44,739 bases of DNA from Synechococcus sp. M44_DOE_062 (GCA_015295985.1 DVDX01000032.1:1-44739), one strand, 5' to 3'. Positions 20,004 to 28,642 are shown, numbered from the stretch's first letter. A program made the numbers and translations. The notes: generated by a model from the sequence alone, not told the origin.

Positions 20004-22214
20004 ATGGTGGGCTCCCTTTCTGGACTACCTCAGGCGCAGGTGCAAGAGAACGGCAGGGATCCGGGCGTCTCCATCCTTGTCTGCGGCTACAACGACTTGG
20101 TGGAGCTCACTCTCCAGGCCCTAGAGGCTTTTGGACAGCGGGCTGTGGTGGTGGCTCCCGGCCCACGGCCCTATCCGAAAGAGGACTGGGAATACCTGCA
20201 GGGGGATCCGCGACAGCCGGAGATGTTACGGCAAGCTGGGATCGAGCGGGTCAAGGTGGCGCTGCTGCTGGAGGACGATGACCAAGCCAACTTTGAGCTG
20301 GCTTTGCTGATTCGAGATCTCAACCCACAGGTGCGCGTCGTCTCGCGTCTGTTCAACCACAGCCTTGCCCGCTATCTCGACTCGGTTTTGCCGCAGCATT
20401 TTTCCCTATCGGTGGCGGCTTTGGCTGCCCCGGCTTTTGCCCTCAAGGCCGTTTCCGACGAATTTGTTGGCTACTTTGAGCTGCCCCAGTTGGAAGCCCA
20501 GCCGGCCACACTCCCGCCAGAGCTGGCAGATCCGGCTTATTTCGTCTCAGACCAAGAGACCAGCCTCTGGAACGTGGTGGAGCTGACCATCGGATACAAC
20601 TCCCGCCTGCTGCATATGTCCCTCTCGGAGCTGGAGGAAACTTTTGGGGCGCGGGTGCTGTTTCATTACCCGGTGGATGGGCTTTCCGACTTTTCCAAGC
20701 AGCGAGTTTTCGACGACTTTGACCACGAGGCAGAGCTGCTGGAGGGGGATCGCATTTTGGTCATTTGCAATCCCAGAGCCTACCTGCAACTGTTGGAACG
20801 CAACGGGCGACGGGGCTCCTCACGGGCACAGCGCTGGGCCAGCGAACAGGTGCAGGACAAGCGACAACAACGGCAAGGCAGGTTGCTGGGGTGGGGATCC
20901 CTCATGTCTTGGCTGCACAGGGGAGTGCAGGGACTGCTGCAGGTTAAGCCCATCGTGCGCACCCTCACCTTCACCTTGGGGGCCATGTTGGTGCTGGGGG
21001 TGATCAACTTCCGGATGATCGGCAAACCCGTCTTCGATGGGCTGTTGCTGACGATTGTGGTGCTGACAGGGGGCTACGGGGATATCGAGGCTTTTCAACA
21101 GCCAGAGACGCCCCTGGGGGTGAAGGTGCTGGCGGTGATGATGACCTTGGTGGGGGCTGCCCTGGTGGGATTGATTTACGGCTTGGTGACCGACAAATTG
21201 GTGAGCAGCCGCTTTGGCTTGGGCCAGGCTGCCCGTATGCCCAAACAAGATCATGTGGTGATCGCAGGGTTGGGGCGGCTGAGCTATTTGGTGCTGCAGT
21301 TGTTGCGGCAGATGGGCTATGAGGTGGTGGCTGTGGATCCTCATACCGAGAACCCTCTGCTGGAGGCGGCGGAACGGGAGGGGGCAGTGGTGATTCGTGG
21401 GGATTACGCCCTGGCAAGCACGCTGCAACAGGCTCGCATTCAAGGCAGCCGCTGCCTAATCTGCACCACCCCTGACGATCTCACCAATCTGGAGACGGCC
21501 CTGACGGCCCACAGCCTGCAACCGGGGATCCGCACCATTTTGCGGGTTACCGATCCCGAATTGGCCGCTCGGATGCAGCGGCACATGCAGACCCTGGGGA
21601 TCAGCTACAGTGCTACCGGATTGGGGGCACGGGCTTTTGCCACAGCAGCACTGGTGGGATCCGTCTACGGCACTCTGGCTTGGCAAGGCGAAACTCTGCT
21701 GGTGACGCTGCTGGAGGTCTCGGCCCATTGCCACTACCTGGGGCTATCCTTGCACCAACTGGCCCAGGATTATGACCTGGTAATCTTGCTACACCGCTCC
21801 CGACCCGGCAAACCCTGTGTTTTTCCCAAGATCTGGCAGAAAGAGGGCAAGACCCTGTTGAAAGAAGGGGATCAACTCTATGTGATGGGAACGGTGGGAT
21901 CCCTGATTCGCCTGACCCAAGGACGCCCGCTTCCCCCAGAGCTGTATCAAGTGCGCCTTTTGGAGTATCGCAACCCCTATTTCGAAGATGAGATCCTTTC
22001 AGCCTTATCGTTCTATGCACGCCTGCCCAAGACAGCCCTGAAACCCCTATTGCGCTGTCTGCCGGCGGTGGTGAGCCCGCCCCTTCCCCGTGACAAGGCA
22101 ATCAAGTTGGCCCGCCAACTGCGCAAAATGAGCACCGAAGTGCAAGTGTTTGCTCAGGCGCAGCCTGCCCATCGGATCCCTGCAGCCATGAGCGAAAATA
22201 GTGAAAGCAATTAA
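20004..22214 (+). CDS. RCK-2TM-RCK potassium channel-like protein
   Basis: The 736-residue protein has an N-terminal TrkA-N/RCK Rossmann domain (about 21-150, VSILVCGYNDL) and a TrkA-C-like region (about 185-265). It then has a two-helix pore module (TM1 about 318-338, TM2 about 373-394), a second TrkA-N domain (about 415-545, VVIAGLGRLSYLVLQLL, acidic residue in AVDPHTEN) and a C-terminal TrkA-C-like region. Between the helices is TGGYGD (355-360), which aligns with the K+ filter T-V/I-G-Y-G-D but has Gly at the second position. It probably gates K+ or another cation in response to nucleotides; selectivity is uncertain. The start ATG at 20004 is preceded by a GGGAGCAGGG region. Confidence 0.85.
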   Translation: MVGSLSGLPQAQVQENGRDPGVSILVCGYNDLVELTLQALEAFGQRAVVVAPGPRPYPKEDWEYLQGDPRQPEMLRQAGIERVKVALLLEDDDQANFELALLIRDLNPQVRVVSRLFNHSLARYLDSVLPQHFSLSVAALAAPAFALKAVSDEFVGYFELPQLEAQPATLPPELADPAYFVSDQETSLWNVVELTIGYNSRLLHMSLSELEETFGARVLFHYPVDGLSDFSKQRVFDDFDHEAELLEGDRILVICNPRAYLQLLERNGRRGSSRAQRWASEQVQDKRQQRQGRLLGWGSLMSWLHRGVQGLLQVKPIVRTLTFTLGAMLVLGVINFRMIGKPVFDGLLLTIVVLTGGYGDIEAFQQPETPLGVKVLAVMMTLVGAALVGLIYGLVTDKLVSSRFGLGQAARMPKQDHVVIAGLGRLSYLVLQLLRQMGYEVVAVDPHTENPLLEAAEREGAVVIRGDYALASTLQQARIQGSRCLICTTPDDLTNLETALTAHSLQPGIRTILRVTDPELAARMQRHMQTLGISYSATGLGARAFATAALVGSVYGTLAWQGETLLVTLLEVSAHCHYLGLSLHQLAQDYDLVILLHRSRPGKPCVFPKIWQKEGKTLLKEGDQLYVMGTVGSLIRLTQGRPLPPELYQVRLLEYRNPYFEDEILSALSFYARLPKTALKPLLRCLPAVVSPPLPRDKAIKLARQLRKMSTEVQVFAQAQPAHRIPAAMSENSESN

Positions 22215-22229
22215 ATTGATTTGGACATT

Positions 22230-22254
22230 GTTTTGTTTATTTGTTTTGTTTATT
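22230..22254 (+). repeat. AT-rich 13-bp-period tandem duplication
   Basis: GTTTTGTTTATT is present at 22230-22241 and again at 22243-22254, giving a 13-base period, immediately after the RCK gene stop. It is conspicuous in a GC-rich background. Confidence 0.8.
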
Positions 22255-22334
22255 CTGCACTCCATAGTCCAAAATATCTAGTTATGCGCAGTTAGTGGTC
22301 GTTTCAGGTTAGGGTGAGATGCCTGGGCTATTGA

Positions 22335-22358
22335 TCGCGCCAGCGGGAGGGAGTCCTT
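22335..22358 (+). repeat. Dispersed ~24-bp repeat, copy 5 (variant A)
   Basis: It reads TCGCGCCAGCGGGAGG, then GAGTCCTT, differing from the copy at 15566-15589 at three of 24 positions. It lies in the spacer after the RCK gene. Confidence 0.75.
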
Positions 22359-22425
22359 GAAAAGCCTTTGGCCGCCTGCATTATTGCTCGGCAACGCTAT
22401 TGCTATGCCTACAGCACCCTGACGG

Positions 22426-22445
22426 GAACCGCAACGCTGACGCGA
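22426..22445 (-). repeat. Dispersed ~24-bp repeat, copy 6 (degenerate)
   Basis: On the minus strand it reads TCGCGTCAGCGTTGCGGTTC, similar to the copy at 18279-18300 through the TCGCGTCAGCG part and drifting afterwards. It lies about 70 bases from copy 5 and in the opposite orientation. Confidence 0.4.
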
Positions 22446-22510
22446 CGACGCGACCAATGTTTTAGGTGTGTGCACAGTGTCCTAGTTTGAATCGAAATGA
22501 CCACAGACAT

Positions 22511-23215
22511 TCAAGAGATAGGCTTTTCGGCCACAAGTCGCACAAAGCGATTTTGGTTGTAGAGCTGCTGAGCCACCACTGCAAAACCCACCTTCTCCAA
22601 CAACCACACCAAGTCTTCGGCACTGAAGCGATTGTGCTCGTAGAAGTGGGTGAACTGATCCAGCAGTGTTTCCAAAGGCGTATCGGGCTGGAAGAGTTGG
22701 GCCTCTGTATCGGCGTCGAAGTAGAGGCTTAGAGGAGCCCGCACCCAATCCACCAGCAAAAATCGCCCCCCCGGCTTGAGTAGACGCAACACCTCCTGCA
22801 ACAGGCGCAAGGGCTGCACCATCTCGTGCAACACCACCACTGCCTGAGCCGCATCGATGCTGTTGGCCTCAAGCGGCAAGTGAGGGTCATGCAAGTCAGC
22901 CTGCAGCAAATGGACTCCAGGGATCCCTTTCAAATCTGCCGCCGCTCGCTCCAACATGTAGGGCATCACGTCCACCCCGATGAAGTACCCTCCGGGATAG
23001 CGTTGCGCCCACTGACCCAGAGCAAAGCCCGGCCCGGTTCCCAGGTCCAGTAAGCGCGGTGCAGGAGGCAGACAGGGCTCAATGTGCATCTGCCAGAACT
23101 GCCAAAACGCCTCGTTAAAGCGCCCAGGAGCCGTCGCCACCATGCGCTCGCAGAAGCTGGGGCCACGGTGGTGCTGGTAGAGAAGCTGAAAGGTATCGAG
23201 GCCGGTCTGGGGCAT
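22511..23215 (-). CDS. Class I SAM-dependent methyltransferase
   Basis: The 234-residue protein has a Rossmann methyltransferase fold. Motif I is LLDLGTGPGFALGQW (about residues 75-90), followed by an acidic strand end in FIGVDVMPYMLERA. Motif post-I/II is VHLLQADLHDPHLPLEANSIDAAQAVVVLHEM, and motif III is LKPGGRFLLVDWVR. This resembles UbiE/Methyltransf_11-type enzymes. The substrate is not evident: the N-terminus (TGLDTFQLLYQHHRGPSFCERMV) and the C-terminal part do not match a well-known specific family that I recognise. It precedes no operon partner closely; the STAS gene is 100 bases upstream on the same strand. Confidence 0.88.
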   Translation of the reverse strand: MPQTGLDTFQLLYQHHRGPSFCERMVATAPGRFNEAFWQFWQMHIEPCLPPAPRLLDLGTGPGFALGQWAQRYPGGYFIGVDVMPYMLERAAADLKGIPGVHLLQADLHDPHLPLEANSIDAAQAVVVLHEMVQPLRLLQEVLRLLKPGGRFLLVDWVRAPLSLYFDADTEAQLFQPDTPLETLLDQFTHFYEHNRFSAEDLVWLLEKVGFAVVAQQLYNQNRFVRLVAEKPIS

Positions 23216-23315
23216 GGCTAGAAGTTGTCAGAAGACTGTTAGAGGGATCACCAGAATCCGCTGATGGACTGAAAAGAGCATCGGGGGATCCCCAAAAGAA
23301 AGCTCGAATGTCGGC

Positions 23316-23711
23316 CTAACGAGTGGTGGGAGCGCTGGAAAAGTTGGCAATGCCGGTTTCCAGGTCGCTAAAGCAGGTCAGCACCTTCTCCATGGAGGTG
23401 AGGTTGAGGACGAGGGCCACATTTTCCTGCACACAACAAAGGCTGAGGTTGCCCCCAGCAGCACGGCACTTGCGCAAAGCAGAGATCAACACCCCCAGCC
23501 CAGAGCTGTCCATGAAGGTGACCGACGACATATCGATCAACAGATTGGTGTAACCGAAATCTATAACTTGCTGGAGCAACTGCCGAGCTTCTGAGGCAGC
23601 CTTGGCATCAAAACGACCTTCCAGCGGCACAATCGCCAGCTTTTGCCCTTGCGGAGTTTCAGCAGTACGGATGCGCGGCTTAAAATTCATCGTTTCCGGT
23701 AAAGACCTCAT
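23316..23711 (-). CDS. STAS-domain anti-sigma factor antagonist-like protein
   Basis: A protein of about 131 residues dominated by a STAS domain (LAIVPLEGRFDAKAASEARQLL to the end). The motif FMDSSGLGVLISALRKC carries the phosphorylatable Ser region of SpoIIAA/RsbV-type antagonists, so regulation by a serine kinase and phosphatase is expected. The ATG at 23711 has AAGGTGGGG upstream; the ATG at 23690 (MNFKPRIR) is an alternative. A longer frame reaching 23852 adds residues unlike the family. Its partner switch proteins are not in the window. Confidence 0.85.
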   Translation of the reverse strand: MRSLPETMNFKPRIRTAETPQGQKLAIVPLEGRFDAKAASEARQLLQQVIDFGYTNLLIDMSSVTFMDSSGLGVLISALRKCRAAGGNLSLCCVQENVALVLNLTSMEKVLTCFSDLETGIANFSSAPTTR

Positions 23712-23922
23712 GCCCCACCTTAGCACCATCCGCTGCCTCGCACCAGGAAATCTTGGAAGATCCGCGGGGGACAGTACGGCTCCATCCCAAAACACCTGCT
23801 CCCCCACCCCAGGAGCCGGAGAGAAGTCTGATGGAACCCAATATCTCTCCACTAATGACTACACCCTCCGCAGAGAAGGGATCCCACCTCGGCCACCCAT
23901 CTCAGGTTCCAGCCAGATCTAC

Positions 23923-24867
23923 CTACAGCATGGGCTGCAGGGTTAAAGCCTCTGAGCTGATTGCAGGAAGGGACACATGCAAACGGGGGCGGTGCATAGA
24001 GAGCAACTGGGCCAGGCGCTTGCGCAGCTCAGTACGGGGTACAATTGCGTCGATAAGCCCTTGGGCCAGCAGATACTCGGCGGTTTGGAAGCCTTCGGGA
24101 AGCTTGCCCTTGCCGATGGTTTGCTCGATTACATTCGGCCCGGCAAACCCCACCTGAGCGCCCGGCTCGGCCAGGATCAGGTCTCCCAACATGGCAAAGC
24201 TGGCAGTCACCCCGCCATAGGTGGGATGGGTGAGCACAGAGATGAACAATTGTCCGGCGTCGCGGTGCCTTTGTAGGGCGGCTGAGGTCTTGGCCATCTG
24301 CATGAGGCTGAGGATCCCTTCCTGCATGCGGGCTCCCCCCGAAGCCGAAAAAAGGATCAAAGGCAAGTGATCGCAGGTGGCCCGTTCCGTGAGGCGGGCG
24401 ATCTTCTCCCCCACCACCGAGCCCATGCTGCCACCCATGAAGCGAAAGTCCATCACCCCAATCGCTACTGGGATCCCCTCCAGGTTTCCCAGCCCTGTCA
24501 GGACAGCATCCTTGAGCTGGGTGCGCTCCTGGTAGGTGGCCAAGCGCTCGGAGTAGGGCTTTTGGTCGAAAAAGTGTAGGGGATCGGTGGGAGCCAGGTG
24601 TTCGTTGAGGGGTTGCCAGGATCCGGGATCCAAAAGCTGCTCTAGCCGCTCTGGAGCTGTAATGCGATGGTGATGCCCACAGCTAGGGCAGACTTGCCAG
24701 TTTTGCTGCAGATCCTTGGTGTAGGTCAGAGTGTCACAGGCAGGACACTTTTGCCAGAGGCCGTCGGCAATCTCTCTCACCTGACGCTCTTTGTCGAAGG
24801 GGCTGCTACCTGTCAGGTTCAGAGAGGTTTGTTTGCGCCGCTCCGCAAACCAATCCAGTAGAGACAT
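23923..24867 (-). CDS. accD: Acetyl-CoA carboxylase carboxyltransferase subunit beta
   Basis: The 314-residue subunit transfers the carboxyl group from carboxybiotin to acetyl-CoA in fatty acid synthesis. The N-terminal zinc ribbon is complete (C41, C44, C60, C63 in CPACDTLTY...CPSCGHHH). The crotonase-fold core contains [30 protein letters not shown] and [16 protein letters not shown]. The length and start ([13 protein letters not shown]) are typical. It is divergent from the MnmC-like gene across a 124-base spacer. Confidence 0.97.
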   Translation of the reverse strand: MSLLDWFAERRKQTSLNLTGSSPFDKERQVREIADGLWQKCPACDTLTYTKDLQQNWQVCPSCGHHHRITAPERLEQLLDPGSWQPLNEHLAPTDPLHFFDQKPYSERLATYQERTQLKDAVLTGLGNLEGIPVAIGVMDFRFMGGSMGSVVGEKIARLTERATCDHLPLILFSASGGARMQEGILSLMQMAKTSAALQRHRDAGQLFISVLTHPTYGGVTASFAMLGDLILAEPGAQVGFAGPNVIEQTIGKGKLPEGFQTAEYLLAQGLIDAIVPRTELRKRLAQLLSMHRPRLHVSLPAISSEALTLQPML

Positions 24868-24991
24868 AGCTGTTGAAATACCCTCCCTCCTCAGGGATGT
24901 CTAGAGCCCTGCCGGTGAGCTGCGAAACACATCTCAACGTTCTCAAGCTATCAAAGAATCGCCCGACTGAAAATAGAGACAACAGCAAGCG

Positions 24992-25858
24992 ATGGAGACT
25001 CGGTGGCAGGTGCTGACCACAGGGGATGGATCCCTGACCTTTTTCTCGGAAGAGTTTGGCCAGGCTTTTCACAACCTCAGCGGGGCCGCCCAGGAGGCTT
25101 TGGAGAAGTTTGTCCGCCCTTGCCGGCTGGATCGGCTGCCGTTGGAACGGGATCCCGCCCAGCCCATTTGCCTTTTGGATATTTGCTTTGGCCTGGGCTA
25201 CAACTCCGGCCTTGCCCTAGAAACCATTTGGCATATCCGGCCCGATTGTCCTGTAGAGGTAATCGGCCTGGAGCGATCCCCGGAAGTACCCCGGCAGGCT
25301 TGGCGGGCAGGGGTGGGATCCAACTGGAGCTTTGGACAGGAATGGCAACACTGGATTGAACAGGGATCCTGGCAATCGGAGCGCTGGTGCGGAACACTGC
25401 TGTGGGGTGACGCTCGCCAAACGGTGTTGCAGGTGCCGCTGGGGTGGGCAGATGCGGTGTTTTTGGATCCCTTCTCCCCTTCTGTTTGCCCAGAGCTGTG
25501 GACGGTGGATTTCCTGCGGGCGGTGGCCGAACGGATGCGACCAACCGGCATTTTGGCCACCTATTCCTGTGCAGCGGCGGTGCGAGCGGCTCTGTTGGAA
25601 GCAGGGCTTTTTATTGGCTCTACTCCCCCGGTAGGTCGTCCTTGGCCGGGGACAGTGGCCTCGCCCCAACCTGACCACCTGCCGCCTCTTTCCCCCATGG
25701 AGTGGGAACACCTAAAAACCCGCGCTGCCGTGCCCTACCGGGATCCCACCTTGAAAGGAGATAGAGTGCAAATCCGGCTGCAACGCCAACGGGAACAGCA
25801 GGGATCCCCTTTGGAGCCCACTTCCGCTTGGAAACGCCGCTGGCCTGTGCAAGCCTAG
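24992..25858 (+). CDS. MnmC-like (DUF752) SAM-dependent methyltransferase
   Basis: The 288-residue protein matches the methyltransferase half of MnmC (Methyltransf_30/DUF752). It has the conserved opening TGDGSLTFFSEEFGQAFHNLSGAAQEALEKFV, the SAM motif LLDICFGLGYNSGLALE, an acidic strand end in EVIGLERSPE, and DAVFLDPFSPSVCPELWTVDFL. The C-terminus GLFIGSTPPVGRPWPGTVAS is also family-like. In E. coli MnmC this domain makes the last methylation of mnm5s2U34. A stand-alone version in cyanobacteria could complete the pathway started by MnmE (4806-6185). The FAD oxidoreductase half is absent. Confidence 0.88.
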   Translation: METRWQVLTTGDGSLTFFSEEFGQAFHNLSGAAQEALEKFVRPCRLDRLPLERDPAQPICLLDICFGLGYNSGLALETIWHIRPDCPVEVIGLERSPEVPRQAWRAGVGSNWSFGQEWQHWIEQGSWQSERWCGTLLWGDARQTVLQVPLGWADAVFLDPFSPSVCPELWTVDFLRAVAERMRPTGILATYSCAAAVRAALLEAGLFIGSTPPVGRPWPGTVASPQPDHLPPLSPMEWEHLKTRAAVPYRDPTLKGDRVQIRLQRQREQQGSPLEPTSAWKRRWPVQA

Positions 25859-26017
25859 AGAGCGGCAAATCCCTTGCTGGAGTTCAGATCTGGACAACTT
25901 TTCCCAGGCTTGCTGCCTGAGTGTATCCAAGACACCTGGGCTATTCCCGTACCCTTACGCAAGCCACCGTTTCTTGACAAAGTTAAGCTAAAATGAAGCC
26001 TTTCTGACGTGAGTGCC

Positions 26018-26626
26018 ATGTCCTCTTCAGCCTCTGCCGGTACGCTGGTTGCCCTTTGTGCTGAACAGCACCGCGTCATCCTGCAGTTTTTGACTCGCCT
26101 ATCTCGAGCAGCGGAGCTGGATCTGGAGCAGCGACGCCTCTATGTGCAAAGGTTGCGGCAGCGCCTCTCCCGCCACATTCAACTGGAGCGCCATGTTCTC
26201 TATCCCCTGCTCAGGTCGGCCCTCCAGGGGGAACCCCACCTTAGCGCCCAAATGGAGGGGCTGGAGCAACATCTGCGGGATCAGATCCCAGAGCTGACGC
26301 GCTTTTTGCACCAAGCAGAGCGCACCCCGCAGCAGGTGGATCCCTCTGCTGCCCTTTACTTCTACCGGCAACTGCGGGCCCAGTTTGAGCAGGAAGAGAA
26401 GGTCTTGCATCCCCTCTTTGCCCAGCATGTTTCCCCTGCCGCAGAGCAGCAGCAGTTGCGCCTATTCCGAAGACGTCTGCAGGCCAGCGCTGCTTCCAAC
26501 AGCTCTGCAGATAGCCGTCGCGTTGCTTTGGAGGAGCTGGAACGGCAAGCGGTAACTCGTCCTATCTTGCCTAACGAGCGCTTCTGGTCGCTGCAGGGCA
26601 ACGCCGTGCAGATGGCCGCTCCCTAG
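26018..26626 (+). CDS. Hemerythrin-like (HHE) protein
   Basis: A protein of about 202 residues, mostly helical. Segments EQHRVILQFL, SRHIQLERHVLYPLL, GLEQHLRDQIPEL and QFEQEEKVLHPLF resemble the H, HxxxE/H and EExxLxP motifs of hemerythrin HHE cation-binding domains (residues about 10-145). In the last motif a usual His position is occupied by another residue, so the metal site may be altered. The C-terminal ~55 residues are Ser/Arg-rich and unassigned. A GTG at 26009 is also in frame, three codons upstream. It is followed 94 bases later by the AtzG/AtzE-like pair. Oxygen, NO or iron handling is possible but not shown. Confidence 0.7.
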   Translation: MSSSASAGTLVALCAEQHRVILQFLTRLSRAAELDLEQRRLYVQRLRQRLSRHIQLERHVLYPLLRSALQGEPHLSAQMEGLEQHLRDQIPELTRFLHQAERTPQQVDPSAALYFYRQLRAQFEQEEKVLHPLFAQHVSPAAEQQQLRLFRRRLQASAASNSSADSRRVALEELERQAVTRPILPNERFWSLQGNAVQMAAP

Positions 26627-26719
26627 GCAACGACGGTCTTGTCGTCGAAGGCTGCCCGGTGGTTTTCGCAGGCGAGCCTGTGGTATTTTTGCCGCAACCG
26701 GCCTGCTGACCTTAGAACC

Positions 26720-26908
26720 ATGCAACCCTGGGATCCCGAAACCTACGTCGATCAGATGGCCCAACTGCTGCAACTGCCCCTGCATCCCGACCATCGAGCA
26801 GGGGTGATTGAAAACTTTGCCCGCTTTTTGCCCATTGCTCAACAGGTGCTGGAGTTCCCCCTGCCGCCGACGGTTGAGCCAGCTCCCACCTTTGACCCGC
26901 AGCCATGA
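26720..26908 (+). CDS. AtzG-like small subunit (DUF4089)
   Basis: A 62-residue protein, MQPWDPETYVDQMAQLLQLPL followed by HPDHRAGVIENFARFLPIAQQVLEFPLP. It matches the small DUF4089/AtzG type, which binds an AtzE-family amidase. The ATG at 26720 is preferred; a longer frame to 26639 adds a region unlike the family. Its stop overlaps the amidase ATG (ATGA, 26905-26908), consistent with equal production of the two subunits. It is small enough to be missed by automatic annotation. Confidence 0.8.
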   Translation: MQPWDPETYVDQMAQLLQLPLHPDHRAGVIENFARFLPIAQQVLEFPLPPTVEPAPTFDPQP

Positions 26909-28305
26909 CTGGGGATCCCCATCTTCTCGGCAGAGCCGACGCAGTCTCTATTGCCAGGGCTGTCCGCCAGGGATCCGTGAGCGCCCAAGCGGTGGTGGCC
27001 GCCTGTCTGGAGCGGATTCGCCAGCGGGATCCCCAGCTCAATGCCTTCACAGCCGTGCTGGAAGAATTGGCCCTGCAAGCAGCAGAGCAGGTGGATCGAC
27101 AGGTGGCTCAAGGGATCCCAGTAGGCCCGCTGGCAGGGGTGCCCTTTGCCGTCAAGAACTTGTTTGATGTGGCTGGCCTCACCACCCTAGCCGGCTCGGT
27201 GATCAATCGCGAGAATCCCCCGGCCACCCAAGATGCAACGGTGGTGGCTCGTCTCAAGCAGGCAGGGGCAATCTTGGTGGGCACCCTCAACATGGACGAG
27301 TACGCCTACGGCTTCGTAACCGAAAACAGCCACTACGGCCCCACCCACAATCCCCACGATCTCAATCGCAGTGCAGGGGGATCCTCTGGCGGCTCGGCAG
27401 CCGCGGTGGCAGGGGGTTTGGTGCCCCTCGCCCTGGGCAGCGACACCAACGGCTCGATTCGGGTACCGGCCTCTTTGTGTGGCGTCTATGGCCTCAAGCC
27501 CACCTATGGCCGTCTGTCGCGGGCAGGGGTGGCTCTGTTTGCCGCCAGCTTTGACCACGTGGGCCCCTTGGCCCGTTCGGTGGCCGATATTGCCCTCAGC
27601 TTCGATGTCATGCAAGGGCCGGATCCCCAAGATCCCGTCTGTACCCGGCATCCTGGGGATCCCACCTTTGGGCAGTTGGGGCAGGGGATCGAAGGCTTGC
27701 GCATCGCAGTGGCGGATGATTACTTTGCCCGAGGGGCAGAGCCCCCCATCTTGGCCGGAGTAGAAAAGGTGGCCCAAGCCCTGGGGGCCCGCCAGACTGT
27801 GCGGATCCCGGAAGCCCAGCGCGCCCGCGCTGCCGCCTACTTGATCACGGCTGCCGAGGGAGCCAACCTGCACCTGCCCAACCTACGAACTCGCCCCCAT
27901 GACTTCGACCCGGCCACCCGGGATCGCTTTTTGGCCGGCGCTTTGCTGCCCGCCAGTTGGATCTTGCAAGCACAGCGCTTCCGCCGCTGGTATCGCCAGC
28001 AGGTGCAGACCATTTTTCAGGAGATTGATCTGTTCATTGCCCCCACCACCCCCTGCTCTGCCCCCTTACTCGGCCAAGAGAAGATGGTGATCGATGGGGT
28101 AGAAGTTCTCACCCGGCCCAACCTCGGCCTCTACACCCAGCCTCTCTCATTTATCGGTCTGCCGGTGCTGTCACTGCCGTTGCGCGAGAGCGGATCCCTG
28201 CCTTTTGGCGTACAACTGGTGGCCGCCCCCTATCAAGAAGCCAAACTGCTGCGAGCAGCCGCCTATTTGGAGCAGCTAGGGATCCCTAACGCGCAGCCGG
28301 TTTGA
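26905..28305 (+). CDS. AtzE-like amidase (amidase signature family)
   Basis: The 466-residue Ser-cisSer-Lys hydrolase has its catalytic Lys at about K84 (FAVKNLFDVAG), the cis-Ser region GGSSGGSAAAVAGG (about 158-171) and the nucleophile in DTNGSIRVPASLCGVYGLKPTYGR (about S184). The DTNGSIRVP version, the length and the paired small upstream AtzG-like gene point to the AtzE group (1-carboxybiuret hydrolase type) rather than GatA. In the cyanuric acid pathway AtzE/AtzG hydrolyse 1-carboxybiuret; the substrate in this cyanobacterium is not known. No other cyanuric acid genes are in the window. Confidence 0.88.
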   Translation: MTGDPHLLGRADAVSIARAVRQGSVSAQAVVAACLERIRQRDPQLNAFTAVLEELALQAAEQVDRQVAQGIPVGPLAGVPFAVKNLFDVAGLTTLAGSVINRENPPATQDATVVARLKQAGAILVGTLNMDEYAYGFVTENSHYGPTHNPHDLNRSAGGSSGGSAAAVAGGLVPLALGSDTNGSIRVPASLCGVYGLKPTYGRLSRAGVALFAASFDHVGPLARSVADIALSFDVMQGPDPQDPVCTRHPGDPTFGQLGQGIEGLRIAVADDYFARGAEPPILAGVEKVAQALGARQTVRIPEAQRARAAAYLITAAEGANLHLPNLRTRPHDFDPATRDRFLAGALLPASWILQAQRFRRWYRQQVQTIFQEIDLFIAPTTPCSAPLLGQEKMVIDGVEVLTRPNLGLYTQPLSFIGLPVLSLPLRESGSLPFGVQLVAAPYQEAKLLRAAAYLEQLGIPNAQPV

Positions 28306-28642
28306 GCCCTGAAGAGCCCTACTTTTGCAGCACATCTAGCGTTAGAGCTGGCGGACATCTTCTCATGAACACTAAATGCGTAGATGAACCGATGGTGTGG
28401 TCAAGACAAGATTTCAATTGCTTTTGAGGAGCCGCTTTAGTCTCTATATGGCCTGTGGGTAATGTCTAAAGCTGTATTTGGGCAGAATCTTTGGCCTTGG
28501 CCCACAAGAGAGATAGTGGCACTGGATATTAAAGTAAAATTAAACCCCCAGTTGTTGTATCGAATGCCTCCTTTTCCAGACTTGGCCGATAGAATGAACG
28601 GCATAAAATGGACACGGCACCCCCACCTGGACTCGTATTCCT
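28306..28642 (+). other. Intergenic region after the amidase gene
   Basis: A 337-base spacer with lower GC than its surroundings. A 64-codon frame (28462-28656) starts in it but overlaps the next gene and has no recognisable features. I see no RNA gene, clear promoter or terminator. It presumably carries the promoter of the coiled-coil gene. Confidence 0.5.

Larger units (their letters stand above)
22215..22510. other. Spacer after the RCK gene with an AT-rich tandem repeat and repeat copies
   Basis: A 296-base spacer between convergent genes. Its left end is very AT-rich, with GTTTTGTTTATT repeated at a 13-base period (22230-22254). Two degenerate dispersed-repeat copies follow (22335-22358 and 22426-22445). 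A 65-codon minus-strand reading frame across this region contains KDSLPLAR, but it is built from the repeat and not a credible gene. No clear terminator hairpin was found. Confidence 0.6.

Noticed and set aside
22278-22475. 65-codon minus-strand frame containing KDSLPLAR
   Set aside because: It is created by a dispersed-repeat copy in a spacer, has no ribosome site that stands out and no other recognisable sequence.
25974-25994. TTGACA and TAAAAT before the hemerythrin-like gene as a promoter
   Set aside because: The two hexamers are only nine bases apart, too close for a sigma-70-type promoter.
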